The notes under the pieces were generated by a model. It was not told the origin of the DNA. It ran no database searches and worked only from the letters and a program-made list of their open reading frames with translations. Shown one piece after another: positions 36,564 through 45,500 of a DNA stretch of 64,000 bases. Location of the stretch: NCBI GenBank assembly GCA_964571135.1, contig CAZMZW010000001.1, positions 496,001 to 560,000 of the forward strand, given 5' to 3'. Made by a program: the position numbers and the translations under genes. Source of the DNA: CAZMZW01 sp964571135. Lineage in GTDB: Bacteria > Chloroflexota > Anaerolineae > Anaerolineales > Anaerolineaceae. The stretch's first letter is position 1, and each line of letters begins with the position of its first letter.

Positions 36564-38171
36564 ATGAGTTACGTTCAACGGTTATCGGATCGCGTTAAAC
36601 GCGAAAAGAGAACTTGGGAGAATCATAAGCGGATTACCAAGCTTTCCGGGCAATTTAAACTATCAGTCCCCCAAACGAAAATCATCTCCCCGGTGATATT
36701 CTTTAATGCCTCCACTCGTTTGGAGGGGTTAAGTCTGAATGCCGCTTATTCATTACTGTCCAGTTACGGTATTCAAATAGGAGGAACACCGGTTATTCAT
36801 TTTGTCTGCCGCCGGGGACTTTCCAGGTGTGTGCTTGGGACAAATAAAAAGAATGTTCATATCAATCCTCCCTGTCGGGAATGTGTCCGCAATTCGGAAG
36901 GAATATTCAAAAATCAAAATGTCAAATGGTTTGGATTCTCAGATACACCGGAATTAGATAAGGAAATTGAAGAATTAACCCTTGATCAATTACTTGAATT
37001 CACCTATCGTGGGTATCCTTTAGGAGAAAAAATCTTACCCTCAATCCGTTGGATCCTTCGCCGGCACAATCTTTTGGATGATGAATCCACTCGATTGATC
37101 ATTAGAGATTATATTCTTTCAGGTTGCAGTATGCTGCAAGAATTCGAAAAATTGCTGGATGAAGAAAAACCCCAGGCTGTAGTTGTCTTCAATGGCATGT
37201 TCTATCCGGAAGCATTGGTGAGCTGGGCAGCAAAAAAAAGGGGTATCCTTGTAATTACTCATGAAGTGGGAATGCAGCCATTCTCTGCTTTTTTTACTGA
37301 TGGTGATGCAACGGCATATTCAGTGAACTTACCTGAGAATTTTGAATTGTTAGCTGATCAAAACAAAATCCTGGATGATTATTTGGCAAAGAGATTCCAG
37401 GGTAATTTTTCAACTGCTGGGATTAAATTCTGGCCGGAAATGCACAAATTGGACGAGAAATTCTGGCAAAAAGCAGCTAATTTTAAGCAATATGTACCAA
37501 TATTTACAAATGTGGTTTTTGACACCAGCCAGAGTCATGCAAATGTGGTTTTCCCCCACATGTTCACCTGGTTGGATCTTGTCCTACAGGAAATACACGC
37601 GCATCCTGAAACATTCTTTATCATTCGTGCGCATCCAGATGAGCTGCGCCCCGGAAAGGAAAGTTGTGAAAGCGTAGCTCAATGGGTGGAAAAAAATGAT
37701 GTCACTAATCTTGATAATGTAACTTTCATCCATTCGAATGAAATGATCAGTTCTTATGAATTGATCGAAAAAGCCAAATTCGTAATGGTGTATAACAGCA
37801 CTGTAGGATTGGAAGCTACAATTAAAGGAAAGCCAGTTTTATGTGCTGGAAAATCGCGTTATACCCAGATGCCTACCGTCTATTTCCCTGAAACAATTGA
37901 TGAATTCCAAAAGACTTTGCGGAAATTTATACAACAAAAGGTGATTTCTCTTCCCAAGGAATTCATCAGAAATGCAAGGTTGGTGCTTTTCAGTCAGTTA
38001 TTCATGGCCTCTCTCCCATTTGGCGATTTTATTGAATCCGATGAAGTGTGGAATGGATTTGTACGGATTAAAGATTTTCCATTTGAATCACTGAGTTCAG
38101 ATCAATCATTAACTATTAAGACTGTAGTTAATGGTGTTTTACATCGAAGAGGTTTTTTACTCACACCATGA
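36564..38171 (+). CDS. Capsule-type GT-B protein with four-cysteine N-terminal motif
   Basis: A 535-residue protein resembling the 17090 gene product in its C-terminal half: FIIRAHPDELRPGKES, then YELIEKAKFVMVYNSTVGLEATIKGKPVLCAGKSRY with the S-T-x-G-x-E donor motif. The N-terminal half differs: FVCRRGLSRC and PPCREC place C82, C89, C104 and C107 together, which looks like a zinc or iron-sulfur site. It follows neuB by 60 bases and overlaps the next GT2 by ATGA, so it could transfer the second nonulosonate or a neighbouring sugar. This is inferred from context. Confidence 0.72.
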   Translation: MSYVQRLSDRVKREKRTWENHKRITKLSGQFKLSVPQTKIISPVIFFNASTRLEGLSLNAAYSLLSSYGIQIGGTPVIHFVCRRGLSRCVLGTNKKNVHINPPCRECVRNSEGIFKNQNVKWFGFSDTPELDKEIEELTLDQLLEFTYRGYPLGEKILPSIRWILRRHNLLDDESTRLIIRDYILSGCSMLQEFEKLLDEEKPQAVVVFNGMFYPEALVSWAAKKRGILVITHEVGMQPFSAFFTDGDATAYSVNLPENFELLADQNKILDDYLAKRFQGNFSTAGIKFWPEMHKLDEKFWQKAANFKQYVPIFTNVVFDTSQSHANVVFPHMFTWLDLVLQEIHAHPETFFIIRAHPDELRPGKESCESVAQWVEKNDVTNLDNVTFIHSNEMISSYELIEKAKFVMVYNSTVGLEATIKGKPVLCAGKSRYTQMPTVYFPETIDEFQKTLRKFIQQKVISLPKEFIRNARLVLFSQLFMASLPFGDFIESDEVWNGFVRIKDFPFESLSSDQSLTIKTVVNGVLHRRGFLLTP

Positions 38172-39133
38172 AACCCAATTGTTCCATCGTGATTCGCGCT
38201 TATAACGAGCAAGCACATCTTGGACGTTTGTTGGATGGAATTGCTCATCAGACGATCAAGAATATTCAAATCATCGTGGTGGATTCCGGATCAACCGATC
38301 GCACAATCCAGATTGCACAGGAATACGATGCCGAGGTTGTGTCAATTAATCCAAAGGAATTCACTTTCGGCCGCTCGTTAAATAGGGGAATTGAAAAAGC
38401 GAAAGCGGATTTCGTGGTAATTGCCAGCGCGCATGTCTATCCGGTCTACCCGGATTGGCTTGAAAAATTAATGGAACCTTTTACAGATAAAAAAGTAGCG
38501 CTGACTTATGGAAAACAGCGTGGCAGCAGTGATTCGCACTTTTCCGAAAAACAGATCTTTACTCACTGGTATCCGCAAAATAGCCAGGCTGAGCAACGCC
38601 ATCCTTTTTGTAATAATGCGAATGCGGCTATCCGCCGGACTTTATGGGTGAAACAACCATATAATGAGAATTTGCCCGCCCTGGAGGATCTTGCCTGGGC
38701 AAAACGGGCTATCGAGAAAAATTTTCGCATCGTTTATGTAACGGATGCAGAAATTGTGCATGTACATAATGAATCCAGCCAGGGAATCTATAATCGTTAC
38801 AGACGTGAAGGCATGGCTTTTAAACAAATCTATCCAACTGAAAATTTTCATTTTCTGGATGTTTTGCGCTTATTTTTTACCAATGCGGATAGTGACCTGC
38901 ATGAAGCCTTTAGACAGAGAGAGCTAATAAAACAAATCATTAAAATAATTGGTTTTCGCTGGAATCAGTTTTGGGGAACATATAAAGGATATCGTCAATC
39001 TGGGCCGCTCACCTGGCAGTTAAAACGTTCATTTTATTATCCACGTGCTGCTGAACCATCATCCAAAGGAAATCAAGTACGGGAAATTGAACCTATCTCC
39101 TATGAAAAAATCGATCGGTCGATGGAAAAATAA
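38168..39133 (+). CDS. GT2 glycosyltransferase
   Basis: A 321-residue GT2 starting in a four-base overlap with the preceding gene. It has CSIVIRAYNEQAHLGRLLDGI, IVVDSGSTDRTIQIAQEY, FTFGRSLNRGIEKAKADFVVIASAH and CNNANAAIRRTLW; the metal-binding site is ASAH rather than a clear D-x-D, as in the rhamnosyltransferase-like SAH subgroup of GT2. LEDLAWAKRAI supplies the conserved acidic ED. Sugar unknown. Confidence 0.85.
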   Translation: MKPNCSIVIRAYNEQAHLGRLLDGIAHQTIKNIQIIVVDSGSTDRTIQIAQEYDAEVVSINPKEFTFGRSLNRGIEKAKADFVVIASAHVYPVYPDWLEKLMEPFTDKKVALTYGKQRGSSDSHFSEKQIFTHWYPQNSQAEQRHPFCNNANAAIRRTLWVKQPYNENLPALEDLAWAKRAIEKNFRIVYVTDAEIVHVHNESSQGIYNRYRREGMAFKQIYPTENFHFLDVLRLFFTNADSDLHEAFRQRELIKQIIKIIGFRWNQFWGTYKGYRQSGPLTWQLKRSFYYPRAAEPSSKGNQVREIEPISYEKIDRSMEK

Positions 39134-39152
39134 TTAAAACCGGGAGAAAATA

Positions 39153-39839
39153 ATGGAAATAAAAAAAATCATTGCCCTAGTTCCTATGAGGCACCATAGT
39201 CAGCGGGTACCCGGAAAGAACTATCGCGATTTGGCAGGGAAGCCCCTTTTTCATCATATTATCGAAACCCTCTATCGAGTTCCATTAATCAACGATATAG
39301 TCGTGGATACTGACAGCCCGGTTATCATCCAACAATTACATCAAAAGTTTCCAAAAGTTCATGTGATTGATCGTCCGCAACATTTGTGCGCAGATAACAT
39401 ATCTATGAATGAAATTCTAATGTTTGATACTGGTCAGATTCCAGCAGACCTTTATATACAAACTCATTCCACCAACCCCTTGTTAACCGCTGATACAATC
39501 CACAAAGCGCTTCAATTATTTATGACTAGTTATCCCACATATGACTCATTATTTTCAGTAACACGCATTCAAGCCCGTCTGTGGAATTCACTTGCACAGC
39601 CTATTAATCATAACCCTTCCATATTATTGCAGACCCAGGATTTACCACCTGTATATGAAGAAAATTCCTGTTTTTATGGTTTCACGCGTCAGACTTTGGA
39701 AATTCGGCGAACTCGCGTTGGTGAAAAGCCTTACCTTTTTGAGATCAGCAAGAGTGAGTCTTGGGATATTGATGAGGAAGAGGATTTTACCATCGCCGAA
39801 ATGATCATGAAATCCCGCTTGGGAAATTCATTGGTATAA
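39153..39839 (+). CDS. Variant NeuA-like cytidylyltransferase
   Basis: A 228-residue GT-A fold nucleotidyltransferase of the acylneuraminate cytidylyltransferase family. The N-terminal loop reads ALVPMRHHSQRVPGKNYRDLAGKPL, where the usual A-R-x-G-S-K is replaced by M-R-H-H-S-Q-R while the later K-N is kept. QTHSTNPLLTADTI corresponds to the L-x-P-T-S-P-like block, and SWDIDEEEDFTIAE to the metal-binding D-x-D region. It stands alone (no HAD domain) and precedes a 2-hydroxyacid dehydrogenase gene. It is a third CMP-sugar synthetase candidate in the window. Confidence 0.82.
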   Translation: MEIKKIIALVPMRHHSQRVPGKNYRDLAGKPLFHHIIETLYRVPLINDIVVDTDSPVIIQQLHQKFPKVHVIDRPQHLCADNISMNEILMFDTGQIPADLYIQTHSTNPLLTADTIHKALQLFMTSYPTYDSLFSVTRIQARLWNSLAQPINHNPSILLQTQDLPPVYEENSCFYGFTRQTLEIRRTRVGEKPYLFEISKSESWDIDEEEDFTIAEMIMKSRLGNSLV

Positions 39840-39886
39840 TCCCCAAGAAATAACTTTTAATATTTATTAGAAAAGAAATCTAACAT

Positions 39887-40855
39887 ATGCCAACTGTACT
39901 ATTCACTGCTCCTTATATGCTTCCTTTCAAGAACCAATTTATTCCAATACTGGAACAATTTGATTGTAATGTTATCATTCCAAAAGTACACGAACGGCTA
40001 AAGGAAGAGGAAATCCTTGCTTATGCCGGGCAGTTCGATGCTACTATTTGTGGTGATGATTGCTATACTTCTCAGGTATTGGAGAAATGTACTCCCAGGT
40101 TAAAAGTAATTTCCAAGTGGGGTACCGGGATTGATTCAATAGATAAGAAATTTGCAGAATCACTCGGAATACGTGTTTTTAATACTCCTAATGCATTCAC
40201 CCTGCCGGTTGCGGATTCAGTGCTTGGCTATATGCTTGCATTTGCGCGCTCGCATCCCTGGATGGATCGGGCAGTGAAGAATGGGGAGTGGAAAAAAATC
40301 CCTGGACGTTCGCTAAGCGAGTGTACTCTCGGTGTAATTGGAGTGGGAAATATTGGAAAAGCTGTTTTACGCCGAGCGCGTGGCTTTGGTATGAAATTAA
40401 TGGGCAATGACATTATCCCCATCCCCCCGGATTTTTTGGTGGAAAATGGGGTTGAAATGACTGATTTAGAAACTTTACTTCATGAGTCGGATTTTATCAG
40501 CATCAACTGTACACTTAATTCAACCAGCCGGCATTTGATTAATGAAAAAACGCTCAATTTAGTTAAACCGAATGCGGTGATCATCAATATTGCTCGCGGG
40601 CCTATCATCGATGAAACAGCCTTAATAACAGCCCTGCAGGAAAAAAAATTGGCTGGCGCTGCTTTGGATGTCTTTGAAGTGGAACCTCTTCCTGAAGATT
40701 CACCACTTAAGAAGATGGATAATGTGATGTTAGCTCCGCATAACTCCAACTCGAGCCCTTCTGCCTGGGAACGGGTGCATTGGAACACAATCTTGAACTT
40801 ACTGAATGGATTATCTATTCCACATCCGGATTTAGAAAAAATAAAAAATCAGTGA
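39887..40855 (+). CDS. D-2-hydroxyacid dehydrogenase (SerA-like)
   Basis: A 322-residue NAD-dependent dehydrogenase of the D-3-phosphoglycerate dehydrogenase family. The catalytic-domain start is at residue 1; the nucleotide motif is GVIGVGNIGKAVLRRARGFG (about 148-167), followed by NIARGPIIDETALITAL (catalytic Arg region), LDVFEVEPLPEDSPL (Glu) and LAPHNSNSS (His). It has no ACT domain. SerA-like enzymes in glycan loci are unusual; between a cytidylyltransferase and an SDR gene it may act on an alpha-keto or alpha-hydroxy acid sugar. That substrate is an inference. Confidence 0.87.
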   Translation: MPTVLFTAPYMLPFKNQFIPILEQFDCNVIIPKVHERLKEEEILAYAGQFDATICGDDCYTSQVLEKCTPRLKVISKWGTGIDSIDKKFAESLGIRVFNTPNAFTLPVADSVLGYMLAFARSHPWMDRAVKNGEWKKIPGRSLSECTLGVIGVGNIGKAVLRRARGFGMKLMGNDIIPIPPDFLVENGVEMTDLETLLHESDFISINCTLNSTSRHLINEKTLNLVKPNAVIINIARGPIIDETALITALQEKKLAGAALDVFEVEPLPEDSPLKKMDNVMLAPHNSNSSPSAWERVHWNTILNLLNGLSIPHPDLEKIKNQ

Positions 40856-40921
40856 TTTAAACTCCGCGTGAATTTTGAGGTTAATAACCATTAGGTTTTT
40901 GTTTTAATAGAGGCCATGTAA

Positions 40922-42940
40922 ATGGGAAAGACAAGAAACTATTTTGAACAAATCCGTAAGAGTGAAATTTTCTACCCCATACTCATATTGATTGGTATTG
41001 CAGCAATTGCTTATTTGCCATTCATTGGTCATCAGGGCTTTTATCGGGACGACTGGTATCAGATCTGGGCTGGAACAACCCAGGGATCTTATACATTAAT
41101 AAAAATGTTTAGTATCGACCGGCCCGCACTTGGGGTTTTATATGCAATCACTCATAAACTTTTAGGCAGCAATCTCATTTCCTGGCATTTATTTGCTTTC
41201 ATTACCCGTGTGTTTATATCCTTACTCTTTTACTGGTTAATCCAAATATTGTGGCCGAAGCAAAAAATACCCTGTTTGATAATGGCATCCCTTTTTATTG
41301 TTTATCCCGGTTATTTAGAACAACCCTTTGCGGATACCTCTATAAATTTATTTATTGCAGTAGGTTTAAGCTTATTCTCAATAACGATGAGCATTTATGC
41401 TTTTTTATCCAATAAAGCTCTGCAGAAAATTATTTTTGTTATTTTATCGGTAATCACAGGATTTTTCTACCTGGTCTTATTTGAGTATTTAATGGGCATG
41501 GAAATAGTAAGGATATGCCTGATCTTTTTTATTGATCAAAAGAATCATAAGGTATCAAAAAGTCCGAATGAAGTAAAGGGCATTATTAAACAATTAATCC
41601 CATATTTCTTAATGTTGATTCTTTTCATGGTGTGGAGACTATTAGTTTTTAAAAATGCACGAGTTACCACAGATGTGGGTCGAATTATCAGTCTATATTC
41701 GGCTGACCCATTGAACATGGTCTTAAGGATAATATCCAATTGTGTTTCTGGAATTTATAATACGATAATCCAGGCATGGGCAGTCCCGCTTTATAATTTG
41801 GGACTTAAATTAACCGAGAAAGAATTTGTTGTTATCTTTTTAATCTCTATTATTAGTGCCATTGGATTTTTTTATTATTTATCAAAAAACAAGACGAATT
41901 TCGAAGATCGATTTTGGGCAAAAGATGCAGTATTAATTGGCTTAATGGTTGTAATTTTTGTTTCTTTACCAATGATACTTTTGGATCGTAAAATAAATTT
42001 TGAATACACGTACGATCATTACACTTTCCCTTTGATCTTCGGTGTTGTTTTGTTTATTGTGGGACTGATTTACTTGATCGAAATGAAAAGTAATATCAGA
42101 CTAATAATTATGACTGGCTTATTTGCTGTGGCGATTTTCACACAGTATGCCAATGGTGTTTATTACAACAAATTTTGGGAAATGCAAAGGACTTTATGGT
42201 GGCAGCTTTCCTGGCGGGCACCCAATATCAAAGACAATACGACCCTGGTCGTTTTCACCCCGCAGTTATTTCAATTAAGAGAATCTTATGAGGTCTGGGC
42301 TCCCGCAAATATGATTTATCATCCCGAACTGGGTCCATTGAAAATTGCAGCTGAAGTACCCAATATGGAAACCTTACCATTGATGCTTTTTCAAAAAACG
42401 GTTGGACGTCATGTGCGCCGTGTGGAGTTCACCATTGATTTTAAACAAATGCTGGTTCTTAGTATGCCCGGCTCAGGAGTATGTATGCATGTGATCGATG
42501 GGTCGAAATCTGAACTCTCAAATTATGAAGATCCTGCAGTCCGATCGTTACACCCTTTTTCCAGGGCAAGCCTGATTGCTACTGAAGGTGAAAATCATCA
42601 ACCGCTTGTTGGGATTTTTGGGCAGGAACCTGTACATGATTGGTGTTATTTTTTTCAAAAAGCATCTTTAGCTCGCCAAAGGGAAGATTGGCAGGAAATA
42701 ATCAAGTTGGGTGTAGAGGTCAATAAGCTGGGTCTTCGACCAATGGATCTTTCTGAATGGATGCCGTTTTATGAAGGTTTTGCGAAGGGCCATCGGGTTG
42801 ATCTGGCCAACGAGGTTGGTGCCCTGATCCGTAATGAGCAAGCGTTTGTCTGGCAATTTTGCGCCCCTTATATCAATACGGATTGGTCAAAAGAAGATAA
42901 AATGAACGCCTATTTTATTACCAATATTTGTGGAGCCTAA
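40922..42940 (+). CDS. GT-C-like membrane protein
   Basis: A 672-residue polytopic protein with an outer loop GHQGFYRDDWYQIWAG after TM1, carrying the paired aspartates typical of GT-C catalytic loops, then RPALGVLYAITHKLLG. About ten TM helices span residues 20-430. The C-terminal about 230 residues are soluble and presumably outside the cytoplasm. It sits within the second nonulosonate module and may be a transferase acting on the outer face; the reaction is unproven. Confidence 0.65.
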   Translation: MGKTRNYFEQIRKSEIFYPILILIGIAAIAYLPFIGHQGFYRDDWYQIWAGTTQGSYTLIKMFSIDRPALGVLYAITHKLLGSNLISWHLFAFITRVFISLLFYWLIQILWPKQKIPCLIMASLFIVYPGYLEQPFADTSINLFIAVGLSLFSITMSIYAFLSNKALQKIIFVILSVITGFFYLVLFEYLMGMEIVRICLIFFIDQKNHKVSKSPNEVKGIIKQLIPYFLMLILFMVWRLLVFKNARVTTDVGRIISLYSADPLNMVLRIISNCVSGIYNTIIQAWAVPLYNLGLKLTEKEFVVIFLISIISAIGFFYYLSKNKTNFEDRFWAKDAVLIGLMVVIFVSLPMILLDRKINFEYTYDHYTFPLIFGVVLFIVGLIYLIEMKSNIRLIIMTGLFAVAIFTQYANGVYYNKFWEMQRTLWWQLSWRAPNIKDNTTLVVFTPQLFQLRESYEVWAPANMIYHPELGPLKIAAEVPNMETLPLMLFQKTVGRHVRRVEFTIDFKQMLVLSMPGSGVCMHVIDGSKSELSNYEDPAVRSLHPFSRASLIATEGENHQPLVGIFGQEPVHDWCYFFQKASLARQREDWQEIIKLGVEVNKLGLRPMDLSEWMPFYEGFAKGHRVDLANEVGALIRNEQAFVWQFCAPYINTDWSKEDKMNAYFITNICGA

Positions 42941-42982
42941 GTCAGGTTCATATATCAGCAATCCTATTAAGGAATAATGATC

Positions 42983-43747
42983 ATGGGACAATCACAAAGA
43001 GTATTACTTATCACCGGTGCTGCAGGAGGAATTGGAAGAGCAACGGTACAATATTTCACCGACAAAGGTTGGAAAGTGATCGGGGTTGACCGGCAGGAGT
43101 TTAGTCCGGATTATCCTGTAAATGGATTATTCATTAAAGCCAATATTGCCAATCCTGGGGATATTGAGACTATTTATAAGAAAGCGCATGCATTCAGCCC
43201 TTTGCTTGATGCAGTGGTCAATAATGCAGCAGTCCAGGTTTCCAAGCCGTTAGTGGAAACGACATTGGAAGAATGGGATGATGTCATCGCTTCCAATTTA
43301 CGTTCTGTGTTCCTGGGTGCAAAATTGGCTTACCCAATGCTCAAAGAGGCAGGTGGCGGAGCAATAGTCAATACCTCTTCGGTACATGCCATTGCCACAT
43401 CAGCTAATATCTCCGCTTATGCTGCCAGCAAGGGTGGTCTGCTGGCGCTGACGCGCGCCATGGCAATTGAATTTGCGAGGGATAATATCCGGGTGAATGC
43501 CATTTTGCCAGGTGCGGTGGATACACCCATGCTGCGTTCTGGCCTGACGCGTGGACATCTGGGTGGTTCTGATGTAAAAGAGCGCTTGGAAAACCTGGCG
43601 CGCAAGACAGTCAATGGACGGATAGGCAAACCGGAAGAGATCGCTTCAGCTATCTATTTCCTGGCAGATAATGACCAGTCTTCCTTTATGACAGGCCAGG
43701 CACTGGTTGTGGATGGCGGAGCAACCTGCCGCTTGAGCACCGAATAA
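42983..43747 (+). CDS. Short-chain dehydrogenase/reductase (SDR)
   Basis: A classical SDR (254 residues) with TGAAGGIGRA, NNAAVQ, SSVHAIATSANISAYAASKGG (Ser, Tyr-x3-Lys catalytic set) and LPGAVDTPM after it. ATG at 42983 is 8 bases from AAGGAA; ATG at 42977 is only 2-3 bases from it and less likely. Classical SDRs oxidise or reduce hydroxyl/keto groups. Placed with Gfo/Idh and a 2-hydroxyacid dehydrogenase it completes a set of three redox enzymes, consistent with an unusual sugar being built in several oxidation-reduction steps. Confidence 0.87.
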   Translation: MGQSQRVLLITGAAGGIGRATVQYFTDKGWKVIGVDRQEFSPDYPVNGLFIKANIANPGDIETIYKKAHAFSPLLDAVVNNAAVQVSKPLVETTLEEWDDVIASNLRSVFLGAKLAYPMLKEAGGGAIVNTSSVHAIATSANISAYAASKGGLLALTRAMAIEFARDNIRVNAILPGAVDTPMLRSGLTRGHLGGSDVKERLENLARKTVNGRIGKPEEIASAIYFLADNDQSSFMTGQALVVDGGATCRLSTE

Positions 43748-43750
43748 TCA

Positions 43751-44554
43751 ATGCGCAAATTCCTGAAGGAAAATTTACCAGATCCAATCCTATCCACTTT
43801 AAAGAATGGTCGGGATTTTTTTAGTCGTTTGCCTGAGATACCGGATGCCTTTTTCCATCCCTGGCGCCGTGAGTCTATTCAGAGATTGCAGGAATGTGAA
43901 AATAAATATCAAGGTGAACGCTGCTTTATCATCGGTAATGGTCCCAGCTTGCGTAAAACCGATCTCACCAAGTTAAAAAATGAATTTACCTTTGGGATGA
44001 ACCGCATTTACCTGGCTTTTCCAGAGATGGGATTTCCCACTTCTTTTTTTGTCTCAATAAACGACCTGGTGATAGAACAAACCGCTGCTGATATCCTAAA
44101 TCTTAAGATGCCAAAATTTGTATCTTGGCGATCACACCAATGGTTAAAACCAAGTCAGGATCTTTTTTTTCTTTACACAACCTATACTGGACCAAAATTT
44201 TCAAAAAAAGCAACTGGTCGCCTATGGGAAGGCGCCACTGTTACTTTTATTGCCCTCCAACTGGCTTACTTTCTAGGTTTCAAAGAAGTAGTGCTGATTG
44301 GTGTCGACCATAGTTTTACAACCAAAGGTAAACCCAATGAAACGGTGGTTTCGCAGGGGGATGACCCCAACCATTTCAGTTCCACCTATTTCGGAAAGGG
44401 ATTCCGCTGGCAATTACCTGATCTGGAAACATCGGAATTGGCATATCGCATGGCCAAGGCGGCCTTTGAAAAAGATGGACGCAAAGTGTTAGATGCGACG
44501 GTCAATGGTAACCTGACCGTTTTTCCCAAAACAGATTATGACCGGCTGTTCTAA
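43751..44554 (+). CDS. GNGPSL-motif protein (DUF115/GT42-like), possible nonulosonate transferase
   Basis: A 267-residue soluble protein. RCFIIGNGPSLRKTDL at 58-72 has the G-N-G-P-S-L motif shared by DUF115 proteins (including Maf-type flagellin nonulosonate transferases) and GT42 sialyltransferases, where it lines the CMP-binding pocket. Further on are FGMNRIYLAFPEMGFPTSFFVSINDL and the VVLIGVDHSF strand with Asp-His. It begins 3 bases after the SDR stop and so shares its transcript. A role as transferase of a CMP-activated nonulosonate is a reasoned inference from motif plus context; the alternative is a pterin-pyrophosphokinase-like DUF115 protein. Confidence 0.7.
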   Translation: MRKFLKENLPDPILSTLKNGRDFFSRLPEIPDAFFHPWRRESIQRLQECENKYQGERCFIIGNGPSLRKTDLTKLKNEFTFGMNRIYLAFPEMGFPTSFFVSINDLVIEQTAADILNLKMPKFVSWRSHQWLKPSQDLFFLYTTYTGPKFSKKATGRLWEGATVTFIALQLAYFLGFKEVVLIGVDHSFTTKGKPNETVVSQGDDPNHFSSTYFGKGFRWQLPDLETSELAYRMAKAAFEKDGRKVLDATVNGNLTVFPKTDYDRLF

Positions 44555-44556
44555 AC

Positions 44557-45495
44557 ATGCGTGAACAACCGCTGGTTTCTATTATTACTCCTTCCTATAA
44601 TCAGGCAAAGTATCTGGAACAAACCATTGCATCTGTTCTCGAACAAGATTACCCTTTGATTGAATTCCTGGTTGTGGATGGAAATTCGACCGACGGTTCT
44701 CAGGAAATCATCAAAAAATTTGCCAGCAGGATAACCTGGTGGGTTTCGGAGCCAGACCAGGGACAAGCGGAGGCGATCAATAAAGGTTTAAAACGCGCCA
44801 AAGGGGAAATCGTTGCTTGGTTAAATTCGGATGATTATTACCTGCCTGGTGCAGTGAATAGAGCAGTTGCTGCTTTTCAAACGCAGACATCAACTTCGAT
44901 TGTGTATGGTGATGTCCTGGCAGTGGATGCGGACGGACACCAGATGAACAAGCTGCACTACCGCCAATGGGAACTCATTGATCTGATGAAGTTTAACATT
45001 ATAGGACAACCATCGGTTTTTATCCGTCGAGAGATCTTGGATAAAATCGGATTTTTGGATTCTTCGCTGCAATACTTACTTGACCATCAGCTTTGGCTGC
45101 GCCTGGCTCAACAAGCCCCCATGCTCTATCTCCCGGAAACGCTTTCCGCCGCCCGTTTTCACAGTCAATCGAAAAATGTTGCCCAGGCAGAAGCATTTGG
45201 CGAAGAAGCTTTTCGAATAATTGGCTGGATGCGCCATGATCCTCAGCTGAAAAGTCTAGTTGAAAAAAATAAAAATAAAATTTTAGCAGGAGCACACCGC
45301 TTCAATGCACGCTATTTACTGGACGGAGACAAGCCCCGGGATGCATTTAAAGCATATTTACATTGCCTGGTCTCAGATCCGCTAACAGCCTTACCGGAAT
45401 GGTATAGAATTATTTATTCGCTCGCAGCCATGGCTGGTTTGGGTAATTTGAAACAACTCCATCCACGCTGGCGAAAAAAGAAAGATGGAGAATAA
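44557..45495 (+). CDS. GT2 glycosyltransferase (paralogue of 49233 gene)
   Basis: A 312-residue GT2 with VSIITPSYNQAKYLEQTI, LVVDGNSTDGSQEII, WWVSEPDQGQAEAINKGLKRAKGEIVAWLNSDDYY and GQPSVFIRREI. NSDD is the metal site. The N-terminal about 200 residues match the product of the 49233 gene closely, while the C-terminal about 110 residues (helical, NARYLLDGDKPRDAFKAYL) are extra. It follows the GNGPSL gene with a 2-base gap. Confidence 0.85.
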   Translation: MREQPLVSIITPSYNQAKYLEQTIASVLEQDYPLIEFLVVDGNSTDGSQEIIKKFASRITWWVSEPDQGQAEAINKGLKRAKGEIVAWLNSDDYYLPGAVNRAVAAFQTQTSTSIVYGDVLAVDADGHQMNKLHYRQWELIDLMKFNIIGQPSVFIRREILDKIGFLDSSLQYLLDHQLWLRLAQQAPMLYLPETLSAARFHSQSKNVAQAEAFGEEAFRIIGWMRHDPQLKSLVEKNKNKILAGAHRFNARYLLDGDKPRDAFKAYLHCLVSDPLTALPEWYRIIYSLAAMAGLGNLKQLHPRWRKKKDGE

Positions 45496-45500
45496 CGCGT

